A stretch of DNA of 64,000 nucleotides from the NCBI RefSeq assembly GCF_022201045.2, contig NC_068556.1:23107501-23171500 (forward strand). The letters run 5' to 3'. Each line of letters opens with the position of its first letter. The first letter of the stretch is position 1. The translations under genes and the position numbers were made by a program. This document shows positions 23,333 through 40,720 of the stretch, in pieces. Under the pieces are notes generated by a model that had not been told where the DNA came from, did not search any database, and was given only the letters and a program-made list of their open reading frames with translations. Origin of the DNA: Citrus sinensis (taxonomy: Eukaryota > Streptophyta > Magnoliopsida > Sapindales > Rutaceae).

Positions 23333-23918
23333 CTACGAAGCCCTAAACACCTAAACAACTAACCTAATTTTTAATCTTTTTTATTTTTTTATGAAAGAAA
23401 TTATTTCTTTCTCGTATCCACTGCTCTAGATTTTAGTTCTAATACTAAAGTTACTCTCTCAAATCTCAATTCGTAATCAAAGCAATATATATTTTTTTCA
23501 ATTATTCATTCTTAATTTTTTTTAATTGTACTTTAACTAACAAGAATGAATTGGCTTATTTATTTTCACAAAACATGCATGTCTAGAAGCTTATTTTTGA
23601 AATTTTCTTAATCTTAAGATAGTTTACTTTTTATCTTTCTTTATCGAATACTAGACAGTAAATGAAAATTCAATGTTATAATACATTTTTATTTAATTTC
23701 AATAAATTTCATTTCAATTTTATATCTTTTTTTATTTAATTTTTAATTTCAATTTGACATTCAACCGAACATGATGATTGAAGGATTCGATTAGATTAGG
23801 TTGAATATATTTATTTAGTTGGGTTGACTTAATTTTATTTCAATTTATTCAATAATGGGTTGAGTTGGATTTTCATATACTCTCATGTCCCATTGAAACC
23901 AACCCATGACCACACCTA

Positions 23919-25574
23919 AATTTCTCAACATCTTTCATATGGGTATTTTTCATTTAAATTATAAATTAAACTCCTCCCCTACCATTAGAAATGAGATGCA
24001 AACCCTTGCATTTCCTGTACCACCCAAAGAGGCTTTAACCATTGAGAGATTTCATCCAGGTTATTGGTTTAGGCAGCCGATCAGTTAAATCTCCAATTCT
24101 TGGGAGTCGCTTGAGCACTATGTTCTTTTTTAATCTCTAATTCCATTATGCCTGCTACATACATGTTGTTTACACTTCATTAATATTTATCTAGTTGTTT
24201 TACTTATCTCCTGGCTAGTTGAAGAAGGCTAGTCTATAAAAAGCAAGCTAGCTTCGAGTTATCTTTTCTTGATAAACAATGTCATTGCCATCTTGGCTGA
24301 CATGCCTCTCGTGTTCAAGTTCACTTATTCAGTCCCTAAAAAGTTGAAATCCTTCTGCCGTTGCAGTCCAGTGGTCATTTCTATGATGCTATAAATTGCT
24401 TTCCTACGGCCTGCCTCTCAATGGTGTTCTGTTTTTGGACCATATACATGGGTTGCTTCTTAGAGAACCGAATGGTTTCTGTTGATAGGATCAAGTAGGC
24501 TACAAACATTTCGTCTGCAGCTCCATGGAATATGATAAATGCTCTTTCCCCACCAAACTGGCCTAGCAATGGTAACATTGAGTTGCAGAATGTCCAGGTA
24601 ACTTTCAACTCTTTATATATGATTTTCTTGTAGTCAAAATCAGCAACTTGGTTTATAACAGTCGTATCAGCTGGAGGCCGGGAGCATGAATGCCCCATAA
24701 GAAATATAATTATTGATCTTTCAAGTGATGTGAATCAATAATAGCATGAGGCACAACCATTAAAGGGCAAATTGTTATGCTACCTCATGATTTCAAGGAT
24801 TTAGATTAGGATATACTGGTGTAAAATAAAAATATATTACCTGGGAAGATTATTGTATTAGACCAAGTATGAATATAAACAATTTCCCGTAATATTTGAT
24901 TAATTATGTGATTATCATGAATTTTAAAGTAATTTATCATCAGATTAGCCGTTCTAGCTTCTAGGCAATTTAGTGACAAATTGCGTGAATTGGATAATTT
25001 GGAGTGGATTATTTACAGAAAGGAAAATGGACTGAAAAATACTAGCACGCTGTACGTTAATGCTACCTGGACGACCAATGAATCTGTGACGCATCACGCA
25101 TGTGAACTTGCCATCCGACGTCTACCACAATTAAAATAATAATAATAATAACACAAACACAAACGGTACGCATCTACTCTCGAACTTTTTAGTTTCCGTA
25201 ATTCCATTTTTACTTGATTTTTTTTCTTCTACGTGCCGCGAAAAATTATATCAAAAAATAGAAAACAGAAAATTACAAATAAGCTACCAATTTCTTCAGA
25301 TCCAAAAATCCGTCGAGATTGCTCAAAACCCTGACAACAAATCTCTCTGTTTATGCATTTCGTTCTGTCTGCATTACGTATTTTTGCTTCGGACAATTTT
25401 ATCACAAGTTAGGGCTTCTGTTTAATTCTCTGAATTCCTTGCTCTTGTTCGATTTTAAATTTGCCATTAGCTCAAAAATTTAAATTTTTAATCGTTGCAT
25501 TTACCGTTTAGCCAGTCGCTTTTTTTTTTTTTTCAAATTACGTTTGTTTCATCAGAAAACCCTAATTTTGCATC
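23919..25574. other. Intergenic region upstream of ESD4
   Basis: It is AT-rich. Around 23990-24065 on the minus strand a degenerate box A and box B pattern suggests an eroded tRNA-derived SINE. One small open frame of interest lies at 24381-24698. The last about 250 bases should be the ESD4 promoter and leader; a telo-box type motif (AAACCCTAA) lies at about 25557-25565. Confidence 0.45.
24381..24698 (-). CDS. Unrecognised 105-residue open frame, possible gene remnant
   Basis: The frame starts at an ATG (MGHSCSRPPADTTVIN) and contains a balanced, protein-like stretch (LPLLGQFGGERAFIIFHG, YLILSTETIRFSKKQP) that looks less random than the surrounding AT-rich frames. I do not recognise the family. 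It may be a small gene, an exon of a lost gene, or part of a transposon. No flanking exons or clear splice sites were found. Confidence that it is expressed is low. Confidence 0.25.
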   Translation of the reverse strand: MGHSCSRPPADTTVINQVADFDYKKIIYKELKVTWTFCNSMLPLLGQFGGERAFIIFHGAADEMFVAYLILSTETIRFSKKQPMYMVQKQNTIERQAVGKQFIAS

Positions 25575-25660
25575 ATGTGTTCGTGTAAATGGATTTGAAG
25601 TTTCTAGGGTCTTCCAATCTGAGCATCAATTTCGATGGGTGCTTTAACAAGCAATCGTAA
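25575..25660 (+). other. Two uORFs in the ESD4 leader, one overlapping the start
   Basis: The first runs 25575-25598 (seven codons, MCSCKWI, and a stop). The second runs 25589-25660 (MDLKFLGSS and on, 23 codons and a stop), in a different frame and across the main ATG at 25635. Both ATGs lie within 60 bases of the main start and could reduce its use. Confidence 0.45.
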
Positions 25661-28600
25661 GCGGGGAGACGAGTACTTGAATTACCAAATCCCGTATCAA
25701 AATTTGCATATATCGAAACGGCCAAGGTTCAATTACACGCAGCAAAACCAAAACCAAACCCTAATTTCATCAAATAGCACCGTTTCGCGAATGTCCAGGT
25801 ATCCAGAAGCCAAGCCTCCACTGAAAAGAGAAGTTCATGCCCCGTGTAGAACACTCAAATTTGGGTTTGCTGATAAGTCTAATCAAGCTTTTGGCTCGAA
25901 AAAGGCAAATGGGTATGGTGAAAATCAAAACTTAGGTATTCGTATGGGGAATGTATTGAGATATCACTTAGAGAAGGCAAAGAAAAGCGCTTTTGGTGCT
26001 TTTAGGTATTTTAGTAAAGATAAGGAAGTGATTGATGCTGATAATGAACAAGAAAAGGTAGAGGTAATATCTGATGATTCGAGTGTTGAAGAAATTGATG
26101 CTATTGAAGATGGGAGAGAAGGGAGGTCTCTTGTGTTTGATCCAAGACCCCGAGGGAGTGATGAGAATGAGAAACCCGTGGTTGATATTGGAGAAATTGA
26201 TGGGAAATCTGCAGAGGAGAGAAATTATCATACCAATTTGCAGCCTTCATCGTCTTCTGTGCTTACGGATACAAATAATGGTGATGTTTCGAAGATGATT
26301 GATTTGTTGTCATTGAATGGTGAGATGACTGTTGATGTGTATAAGAAGCTGTTGCAGAGTGTGCAGAAGAGAGGTTCTAAGTTGAAAGAAATAGAGTTTG
26401 AGATTGAGTTAAATGAGAAGCGTTGGGCTTCACTTAAGCAGTTATGGCCTTTAAAGAAACCAGAGGAAGAACAGGTAGAGGTGAGCTCTTTTGGCTTGAC
26501 GTAGTTTAAAATCTGATATGCCAGTTGATTTGTTGGTTTTTGCTTTTTCTATTCAAAGAACTTTAACCCCTTTGGAATAATGTTGAAGCTGTCTCTTCTG
26601 AAATGCTATGTGCTCCCTTGTTTTCTGTTATTGAAACTGTCATTAATTGATTTTCAGGAATTACCTCGCGAACCTTTTATCCCTCTTACAAAAGAGGAAG
26701 AGGCTGCGGTTGAGCGTGCATTTTCTGCAAATTGGTATGATTGATGGATATATCACTTGTTAGTTAAATGGTGATTGTTGTTATTTTAACATTTGACGCT
26801 TACTCTTCCAGGAGGGCGGTTCTGGTCTCTCATACCGAGACTGGTATTGACATTACAGGAAAAATTCTCCAGTGCCTTAGACCTGGGGCATGGTTGAATG
26901 ATGAGGTATACCTTTTAGGGCCATATCCGTTTAATCTTTGTGTGAAAAATGATTTCTCATTTGTATATGTCTTCTGTTTTGTAGGTCATAAATGTCTACC
27001 TTGGGTTGCTCAAAGAAAGGGAAAAGAGAGAGCCCCAGAAGTTTTTGAAATGTCACTTTTTTAACACATTTTTCTACAATAAGGTTGGTTACTTGTTCTC
27101 TCACAATTTTTTTGTTTTGTTTTAATTTTGCTAAACTTAATCCTATTGCTGATATATATCATTATTATTATCTACTTTTGTGAGAGTTGCTTATTCTCGT
27201 GAAAAGAAAAAAAAAGGATTTAGCATTGAAAGATTGTGCATACTTGAACATTATTAATTGTATTAACAGTCTAAGACATCATTTGCTGCTCTTCCCTTTT
27301 CTTTTTTTTTTGGGGGAAAAAAAATGGTTTCCCAATGAGCAAACTATGATTGTTGCTAATCTTAATGCCTGTGAATTTCTATATTTCCCTCAAATTTTCT
27401 GTTTTATAACTCATTCTACATATTAATTTGTCAAATTTGATTGGCCTGCTCACTTATCATTTTCCACATCTGCTTTTAGGTTTTATTGTTCTCTCACAAA
27501 TTTGCTTATTTTTTCCTCAACTTTAATTAACTATACTTATCTGCTCTGCCTCTTGCTTTCAGTTTTTCTTTCCCTTCATTAATCATTCTCACATTTTCTG
27601 GTGTTAGTGTATTTTACCTTTTGTTAATTTGATCTTGATGTCCAGTTAGCTTGCGGAAACAAGGGCTATGATTTCAGAGCTGTGAAAAGATGGACTTCTG
27701 CCAAAAAATTAGGGTATGGTCTCATTGAGTGTGACAAGGTAAAGTTTTTCTTAACCATCCTTTTCTTTTATTACCATATTATTTGCCAGATTGATTAATA
27801 TACTGATCTATGAGTTGTTTCATCTTTTTTGGCTCAGATATTTGTCCCTATCCACAAGCAGATACATTGGTGCTTGGCAGTGATTGATAGGAAAGATAAG
27901 AAGTTTCAGTATCTTGATTCACTCAAAGGAAGGGATAAGAAAGTGCTGGGTGACCTGGTATTTTTTTAATAATTATTTTCCTGTACTCATTTAGTTACTC
28001 GTGCAGTTATTATTCAAAGGAATGTAAAGCTGTTGTAGGAAAGTTGTTCTCCTCTCTTCTTTGTCTACAAACTTAACTTGCTATGAACTTCTTAAAGCTG
28101 TGCCTCAGGCCTTGTTAATCAGTGAAAATGTACATAACCTATTAATTGTTAATAACTTTGGAGGCTTAGGAAACCTAGATGTAAAGTAATCCTGGTAAAA
28201 GGTATTCGAGTATTGAAGTGTGTGGAAGTATAGTAGAATAAATAATAATCCTTGATAGGAGTATGACACAGTGTGCTTTAAACAATAGAACATTTCAAAA
28301 GAACTTCACTTTAAGGAAGGTGGGCACCTCTTAGTTATCATCTTTTTACAAATGCGGCTTTCACTTCAACAGTTATTACTTGATGGTGAAGACAAACATT
28401 TTTCATTAATTTAAGATTTGCAATTCATGTTGCTCGTTATAGAGATAATTAATGAAAGATTGGCTAATGTTATTGATCTGGTTTTTCCAGGCTAGATATT
28501 TCGTTGAAGAAGTAAGGGACAAGTGTGGGAAAGACATCGACGTAAGTGATTGGGAACAAGAATTTGTTTTAGACCTTCCCGAACAGGCAAATGGGTGTGT

Positions 28601-29428
28601 ATTATCATTTTTCATGGTTATCTGAATGTTAATTACTAGTCAACTGCTTGCAGATGGGTCAAGGGGTCAAGCAGGAAAAATATATTCACCGCAATGATTC
28701 TGTTTTATTCAATTTTATGAACAATTTTTGAGAATGTAAAAAGTAAAGTTTTAATGGTATGACTTGTTTCGGACAATGGATATCTATTATGTTTCATACT
28801 TCCATTTTATTCAAGGCGAAGCTTCTTTTGTTGTATACATTAGCTGTTTCAAAAAAGTTACCCTATTTGGTTTCATTTTCTGTATAACTCTGGTTTTATG
28901 TTGTTTCTGTCTAATTATGGATACTTTTAAATTGAAATTATTTTGGTCTTATTTTTCTTAATTGTAACAGGTTTGATTGTGGCATGTTTATGCTCAAATA
29001 TGTTGACTTCTATAGCAGAGGTCTAGGCCTTTGTTTTGACCAGGTAACAAGTTACTAGAAACTTGGTCTTCTTCCACAATGTATATTTTTAAATATTTTT
29101 CTCATTAGTTTTTACGTTGAAACATTACAAATTACATTTTAAAGTCTCCAATGTTGTAGGCTTTGACCTATGTTACTGAAAGCATTAAATGTTGGAGCTT
29201 TTCTGAAATAGAAACACTTCCTTCAATGAACACTTTGGAGATGATTTTTCATTTCTTATTGCACCGCGTAAAATGTCATGGGGTTGAATATTTGTCCTAC
29301 TCATGCGTGCATTGTCTATATTCAATGTTTCATCTATTGAACTTTTGCTTCATTTTTTCTTGTAGAGCCATATGCCCTATTTTCGAGTGAGGACTGCAAA
29401 GGAGATCCTGAGAATGAGAGCTGATTGA
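25635..29428 (+). CDS. ESD4: SUMO-specific cysteine protease, ESD4/ULP1 type
   Basis: Nine exons: 25635-26480, 26658-26734, 26812-26905, 26985-27083, 27646-27738, 27838-27957, 28491-28594, 28971-29043 and 29366-29428, giving 522 residues (Arabidopsis ESD4 is about 489). Family role: it matures SUMO precursors and removes SUMO from targets at the nuclear envelope; loss in Arabidopsis causes early flowering. The N-terminal half is polar and variable. The C48 peptidase domain covers about residues 300-522, with His413 (IHW), Asp430 (QYLDSL), oxyanion Gln475 (LPEQANG) and nucleophile Cys481 (FDCGMFMLKY) all present, so it should be active. The start MGALTSNRKRGDE resembles Arabidopsis MGAVAINRKRSDE, supporting the chosen ATG over the upstream ones. 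The donor after exon 1 could also lie six bases earlier. Confidence 0.95.
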
Positions 29429-30647
29429 TTGAAAATGTGAATCTGCCAATTCAATAGCATGTTTCTAACACCATATTAGCACTTACCATTTAGAAGATAG
29501 CAGATTTCTTAAGAGGAAATAATCTGCTGATTAGTAACATTTTGTGGCACCGTATTAGTATTCATATGTAGCAAATAGCTGATTTTGGGAGGGTAGATGC
29601 GCTTTTGTCAGGGTTTGCAGTGGTGGTCAAGAGCAAGTTTTAGTTTTCCATTGGTCAAGATTATCCTGGTAAGATGAATATGGTACACATGCCAGTAGCA
29701 GTGACCGATGATATATATTGTCTATAATTCTATATCCAAGCATGGGTTGTTAGATGGATTTTGGAAGTTATTGTTTTAAAAAATTTTGATTTTTGTGTTT
29801 ATAGCTATCATCTTAGTTTAATGGTCCCCTTTTCTTTGGAATTCAATATGTACGTTTCACTTTTGGGAGAATGAAATGAGTATTCGTGGTTGCGTGTTTT
29901 GTATGGTTTCGAACTCAAAATCTTGTACGTGTCTGCCCTTTTGATGATCAGGAAGCAAGCTTTTTGATAAGCTGCTGGAAAGTTAGTGATTCAAGGCAAG
30001 ACCTAGTTTAAATACCAATCACTCAACGTCTCAGTTAATCATCTTAATCATTTTACTTAAATGATTAACAATAGCTTAAATCATTTAAAACTTTTGCTGA
30101 TGGCAGAGTTTTTTGAATTTATCAATAGCTAAAAACATAATTTCATTCACATTGTGAGGATTTTTAGTACACGCACGCTCACTGTGCATTGTAGTTGAGA
30201 AACCAAAAAGGTGATTTTACAGTACTGCAACTTAATGTAATCATACAGCTATTTCATTTTCACCTTTCCTTACGTCCTTCACCTTCCAAAACCATTTCCC
30301 ACGAAACCATAAAACCTCACCAATAACACATTTGAAAATAGACTTGACAGCTCAACCGCCCAACACCAGGCAATGAACAAGAGTTTCTGTCGTATCAGTC
30401 GGCCTGGTCATGAGAGGCAACATTAGTGCCCTGAAACTAAATTTCATTCGGCCATTCCTCTCACAAGACAGTGCGATCCGTGATTTGACTGCCAGGGCCA
30501 ACACAAACTGATATATATAAGTAACTAATGTTTAGGATTAAGTAAACTATAGTTTGCAACAGAAAATAAAGCAAAAACCGCATATAAAAGAAAGAAGAAT
30601 TACAAGACAGGATGCAGTCAGTGAAGCTGCGAAAAAAACAGTGCTGT
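29429..30647. other. Convergent 3' spacer between ESD4 and KIN13A
   Basis: No gene seen. It should hold both 3' untranslated regions and AT-rich spacer. Confidence 0.55.
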
Positions 30648-35407
<4,760 letters not shown>

Positions 35408-38007
35408 GTGGCGCTGCGACCGTCTTTGCGGAGCCAACTTTTAAGATCTGTTTAAAATGATACAGCTTCATCCACACACACCAAAAAAATCAAAATTATA
35501 AAACAAAAATAAATAAATAAAATCAAGAACAAGCAATTCAATACTAAAACAATTAATAACTAAATTACGATCACTTACAAGGTGGAGAAAATCCAAATTC
35601 AAAGAAGAACATGAAAGGATTGCCTAAAATTTTACATACACCAAAGGGGAATAAAAAAAAAAACCAAATTTGTCAAGAATCTTATTTCCACATTTCAAGC
35701 AAAAATAAAAATAAAATATTTTATATTGCAATGGAAATAAGAGGTGCCGAATTGAATTGTTAATTCGGATCTGAGATTGAAATGAGAGGAAATGAGAGTT
35801 ACAATCAGATCTGAAATGCAGATTAAAAGCGAAAGCAAAACCCTAATTTTCAATTTTTTTTTTCTTTTTGGGTTCAGGAATTGAGTGAACAAATGGATGA
35901 TGATGATGATGGCAGAGGTTGGCTCCACGCGAAAGAGAAGCTCTGTAATTATAATGTAACTGAGATATAAGGATCATATAGCTCATTTTTTTCAATTTAG
36001 CTAATATTTCAAAATTATTGAACGGCTATTTTTTAATTGTGAAATGACCGCTGCACCCTCGACTTTGCGTTGATTGTTTAATTTTTGGACGTCGTAGTTA
36101 CGTGGGTGCCCTCGCTTGAGGTTGTGTTTGGCTGCTAAGAAACTTCTTCATTGGAGATTTCTTTTTCTTTGTAGTAAATAAGGAAGGACACGTCAACGTT
36201 CAACGACACGGGCATTTTTACGTACGACTTTGTGAAAATCATTTCACAACAAATGTTCACCTTGTTGGCATTTATTTATTTATTTATTATTATTATTATT
36301 ATTTTGTTGAAGTTGATTTAATTCAAGCATAATTCAAATATTAAATGAATTTTTATTCTTTGTTGAAACCTCTTAAAATAACTTCACTGCGGCAGCTCAA
36401 ATGAAGCTTGAATGACTAAATTCAAAATATGCTTTGATCTACATTTAAGTATTTCAATTAAAAAAGAAAAAAAATGGCTCTCCAATAATACATACAAAAA
36501 GGTTTTTTAGGCAGCGAATGTTTCTTCAATTATATGTTGTTTAAACCAACACTCAATTGGTTACCGAATTTCAACAATGAAATGCGTATGAAGCAAGAAA
36601 TAAAAAAGAAAATGCTTTTTTTTTTTTTAATAATGGTCATAGTCTTGTTAAATGCTTGGAGAAACTGACAATATTTAGTACTTGGCCTGCATTTTTTAAA
36701 CAATATTTGGCATATATTTATTACTCATGGCGTAATGGTAAATTGACTCTCATAAAAAAATAATATTGAGGATGTGAATTTTATAATAAACCTTTTTTTA
36801 TTGTATTTTCGAATAAAAAATTCCTTGACATGACTCCCCTTTTAACTCGTGCATTTATCATTTTCCTTGGCTCCAAACTTTTCCTTAGAGCCTCGGGCAT
36901 TCGGCAGCGGCAAAAGAAAGATAAATATTACATAAAGGAAAACGTTCAACTTTATTTTTAAAGGATGGTTTCCTGACTTTGATTTTCTAACTTAAGATCG
37001 TGCAATCTAATGATTGATGGATAATGATTTAAATATTATTTTTTATTTTTAAATTTATACCATTAAATTAAATATATTTGTTTAATAAAACATTAAGTGA
37101 AATTTCACTTATTTTTAAAATATTAAACGTGAGGATCGATATTATTATTTAGTTAAAATTATGACAGATATTTTAAATTTTATCTCAAATAATGTGTTAT
37201 TTAATAAATTTTAATAATTTTTTTATAAACTCATCAAGTAATTAATAAATGTCGTATCATTTGAAATAATTTTTTAAATAAAAAATTTAGAATATGTAGT
37301 ATAAATCTTTTTAGTTATGATACATTAATAAATTATAAAAAGATACCATGGTCTAATATTTTAAAAGAAGTAGACAATTGCAAGGAAAAAAAATTCAATA
37401 AATATTATTACAAGAAAATATTATTTTAAAGGGTGTGTTGTAGTGATCATAGTGGGCCATGTGAACAAGAATCCTATTGGTAGATCTCAAAGTGGGTCCT
37501 CTAAATTCTCAATGCGGCTACTGGCCTAAGCTAACGTATCATGTCTTGGAGTACACTTCTTTTCGAGATAGAGCTTTTGGCCTTGCTTTAACCTGAAGCA
37601 TGAGAGGGTGAGATCCAACGGCTAATAACAACCTATTCCGAATTTCTTTTTTTTTTAATTAAAGTAGATTGATCAAAATTAGCTCTTGCATCATTATTCT
37701 AGTTGTAAATTAAACCACCACATTTTTCATACTTACGTTTCAAAAATGAATTAGCTTAATCATTTACAAATAGGACCACTATTGGGACTTTTCTAATGAT
37801 ATTATTAGTTAAGGCAGCATGTCATTAATCAAATAAAATCATTAAAGCCACCTTAAAAGAAAATTATTAACTCTAATTAAGATCCCTAAATATTACTATA
37901 ATTTCCCTTTGCCACCTTATTTTTTTAAAAAAAGGACTTGTAATTTACAAACCCAAGCAGCCATGTTAAAAAGGGTAGATACAACGTACGAGCTTATTTG
38001 CAAAACA
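35408..38007. other. KIN13A upstream region and AT-rich spacer
   Basis: The first about 550 bases should be the KIN13A leader, probably with an intron, and promoter; a telo-box type AACCCTAA lies near 35841. The rest is AT-rich with no gene. Around 36728-36800 a perfect box-A pattern TGGCGTAATGG is followed about 35 bases later by GGATGTGAATTTT, which may be an eroded box B of a plus-strand SINE. Confidence 0.45.
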
Positions 38008-39149
38008 ATGTCCGATATTCTTCCCGACGACGTCGTAATTGACATAATTTCAAGATTGCCCGTCAAGTCTCTTTTGCGTTTCCAGTTAGCATCCAAGCCA
38101 TGGCTGTCTTTGATTTCCAGTCCCGACTTTGCCACATTGCAATATAATGCATGCGAAAACCGCCCGAAAAAATATTCCTTATAATAAATCCTTCTCATCT
38201 TCAATCCTCAGACTCGTCGGCAGCAACCTTTGATGATCAAAATGCATCGACACCATTGGATTTTCCCTTCAGGAAACCATATAGTACTAATGCACATGTT
38301 ATAGGCTCGTGTCACGGCTTGGTTTGCATAGCCTTTGATAACTGTGAGGATAATGTTATACATAATCCATCGACAGGAGATTACAGAAAGTTACCAAATC
38401 TTGACATTTCATCTGGTGATACTAGATACCAATATGGTTTTGGTTACGATTCATCGACTAATGATTACAAAGTTTTGTTCGCTAAACGAAGGATTGATCA
38501 TAGCTTCAATGAGACCCAATTTAAAGTTTTTGCAACAAAAGCCGAATCCTGGAAAAGGATTCAACTCAATGCAAAGTAGTAATGGTATTTTGTGAAACTT
38601 TGTACTGGCAGCAGAGTTTAACAGGATCTCTGGTGAACGGACGTCTCCACTGGGTAACAAAATGGCATTTGTGGCCGTGGTGAATTTACTGTGATTACTG
38701 CATTTGATTTAGTAGAAGAAAAATTCAGCGAGGTGCCAATGCCTCACGGTTTTGATGAACTTAACGGTAACGTTTTTATTTTTTTGACGTTGGAAGTAAT
38801 TGATGGGCACCTCTGTTTAGTCATAGAGGGACGTGGCGGTACCGTTGAGTTATGGATGATGAAGGAATATAGAGTGAAGTCTTCTTGGGGAAAATTATAT
38901 GATATCGGAAATTGTAATGACCTTTGCTGTGATACCGTGGGGATGAAGCCGCTATGTTGTACAAGGATCGGCGGAATTATAATGACAAAAAATGGGAACA
39001 AATTGCTAAGGTATAATTCTGATAAAGAAACCAAACTTGAACATTTGATGATTACCTCTAACGCAGAAGCCATGCAAAGTTTTGAGAGAATGGAAGCAAT
39101 TGCATATGTAGAAAGTCTGATGTCACTCCATGTTTCTATTCATATTTAG
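38008..39149 (+). pseudogene. Broken F-box gene, full-length copy
   Basis: The start MSDILPDDVVIDIISRLPVKSLLRF is a clear F-box, and the later parts match the F-box-associated domain of the intact neighbours (VIGSCHGLVCIAF, YGFGYDSSTNDYKVLF, ITAFDLVEEKFSEVP, VELWMMKEYRVKSSWGKLYDIG). The frame breaks near 38165 in an A run and again between about 38577 and 38690, so the copy spans three frames. The two intact relatives here have no introns, so splicing is an unlikely rescue. The end (YVESLMSLHVSIHI) aligns with the neighbour's natural C terminus, so the copy is otherwise nearly complete and fairly young. Confidence 0.8.
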
Positions 39150-39192
39150 CATCATCTATATATACATTTGAGTTTGTTTTGTCGCAATTTTA

Positions 39193-39218
<26 letters not shown>
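39193..39218. repeat. (CT)13 microsatellite
   Basis: A pure CT run followed at once by a short AT run, in the 3' flank of the broken F-box copy. Confidence 0.9.
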
Positions 39219-39227
<9 letters not shown>

Positions 39228-39299
39228 GTCTAGTTTGTTGTTCATTGAAACAATTTTCATGTAGATTTTTTTTTAAATGTTGTTTCTAGTTCATATAGC

Positions 39300-40115
39300 A
39301 AACAACAATCTCGATGCCCATCAAGTCTCTTCTGTGTTTCAGGGTGTACGCAGGACATGGCTCTCTCGGATTTCTGATCCCAAATTTGCTGCAATGGAAT
39401 AAAATTACACCGCCCAAAATGGCCTCAAAAAATACTTACATCAAATTGTCACGAAATCAATGTAGGCTGTCCTCCATCCGACCGTTGTATTCTCTTATAC
39501 TTTCAAATATTCATCGACATCTCTCACTCTTCAATCTTTCGACTGTTTAACGGCATCTTCTTTAGATGATCAATGGGTGATGAGAAGACTAAATTTTTCA
39601 TTAAAGAGACCGGTTTGTGTGGTCCATATCGTAGGCGACTTTTAAGAGATTCTTAAATGGAATCCATCAACCGGAGCTTACAGAAATCATCCCATCAGAC
39701 TTTAAAATGTCACTTGATGAGAATAAAATTTTGGTTATGATCGATTCATCTACTGATGATTACAAGGTCCTTATATCTCCTCGGGTTTACAAAGAAACTA
39801 ACATTTCCATTTTCGCAGCAAAACCCAATTCTTGAAAAAGAGTTTAGAGTTGAAACAAACAGCAATAGAAAATGCCGTGAAATCGACGGCGGTATGAAGT
39901 AATAGTTACCCTAGTGTATGAAAGCCTCCAGTGGTTAACATTCTAGGATTGTGACCTTGCCAATACATTATGCGGTGAAGATGAAGTAAAAGTATTGACA
40001 AACAACGGGGCGGGGGATTTGACGACAAGGTTTGGTCTTAGTAAAGAAACGAAACTTTAACAATTGATCATTAATACTGATAAAGATACCAACTTATGAT
40101 CTCACCCGGTTTTCT
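39300..40115 (+). pseudogene. Heavily decayed F-box copy
   Basis: Recognisable pieces in order: the F-box part (atgcccatcaagtctcttct and ctcggatttctgatcccaaa), the associated-domain core (tggaatccatcaaccggagc, then tctactgatgattacaaggt), and the 3' part (gtaaagaaacgaaacttta). They match the intact genes at 41354 and 46097 in order and spacing, with many stops and indels. It is older than the copy at 38008. Confidence 0.7.
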
Positions 40116-40489
40116 ACCTTACCTTATTGATAGCTACAAGCTGAGGCCATATATGAGTTCGATTTGTCGTAAAACGTATTATTTCTCTCATTGCTCAACC
40201 AAAAAAAAGATAGGTGGACCATACATGACAAACGCCTAAGGATGCATAAATGCAAATTAAACTGCACTCATACGACCGTCACACGGCTGATTCCATTTTT
40301 ACTAATTCAGCCGTCTAATAAGGGAAGAGAAATTTGAGAGTTTGACAAATTGCTTTCATTTAAAAAGGCAACCTGCTGTTAAAATCATGGTTTTTTCCTC
40401 CAGCGGCTAGTCAGCTAGCTTCCTCCCATTCTGTTTTCCTCCCTACCTTTTTCAACTAGTAGTTGTTTCTTCTCAATTATCGCCAAAAA

Positions 40490-40720
40490 GCGGCCCTTAC
40501 GAATTCCTTGTATCAAAGAGTTCTCCTTCTAAGTCCTCTCTTCTTCGGTCCTTTGATTGCTCAACATCTTTACACGATCAATGCCCGTTAAAAGGAGGCA
40601 ACTTGCAATCAACTCAAAATTGAGGGGGATAAATTGACAAGGTAAGAAACAAAACTTCAACATTTGATGATTGGCATTTGGTACTGATGTTGAGGCAGCT
40701 AGTAATACGTAAAGTCATAA
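40490..40720 (+). pseudogene. F-box gene fragment
   Basis: About 130 bases from 40495 match positions 46270-46350 of the intact F-box gene (atcaaagagttctcctt, cctcttcttcggtcctttgattgctcaacatctttacacgatcaatg in shortened form). They are then joined to a stretch resembling the gene's 3' end (aaacaaaacttcaacatttgatgattgg). The middle of the gene is missing. Confidence 0.6.

Larger units (their letters stand above)
22741..23918. mobile_element. Candidate non-autonomous hAT element with a nested insertion
   Basis: The left end TAGAGGTGGGCA and the inverted right end TAGGTGTGGTCA resemble the short terminal repeats of plant hAT elements. Subterminal motifs repeat in both orientations (gggttaa, gggttgag, ccaaccc, aaccca). 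No transposase frame is present. Flanking 8-bp duplications are not clear, so the call rests on end sequence only. A smaller element at 22947-23332 lies inside. Confidence 0.4.

Noticed and set aside
23990-24065. Degenerate tRNA-like sequence on the minus strand
   Set aside because: Box B deviates strongly and no ends can be set. It may be an old SINE but cannot be supported.
36725-36800. Box-A-like and weak box-B-like motifs suggesting a SINE or tRNA gene
   Set aside because: Only box A is convincing. There is no cloverleaf, no A-tail and no target duplication, so it is mentioned only in the spacer entry.
37909-38007. In-frame upstream extension of the first F-box copy
   Set aside because: The extension (MPPYFFKKRTCNLQ and on) does not align with the other family members, which begin at MSD or MSN. 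It probably lies in the leader.
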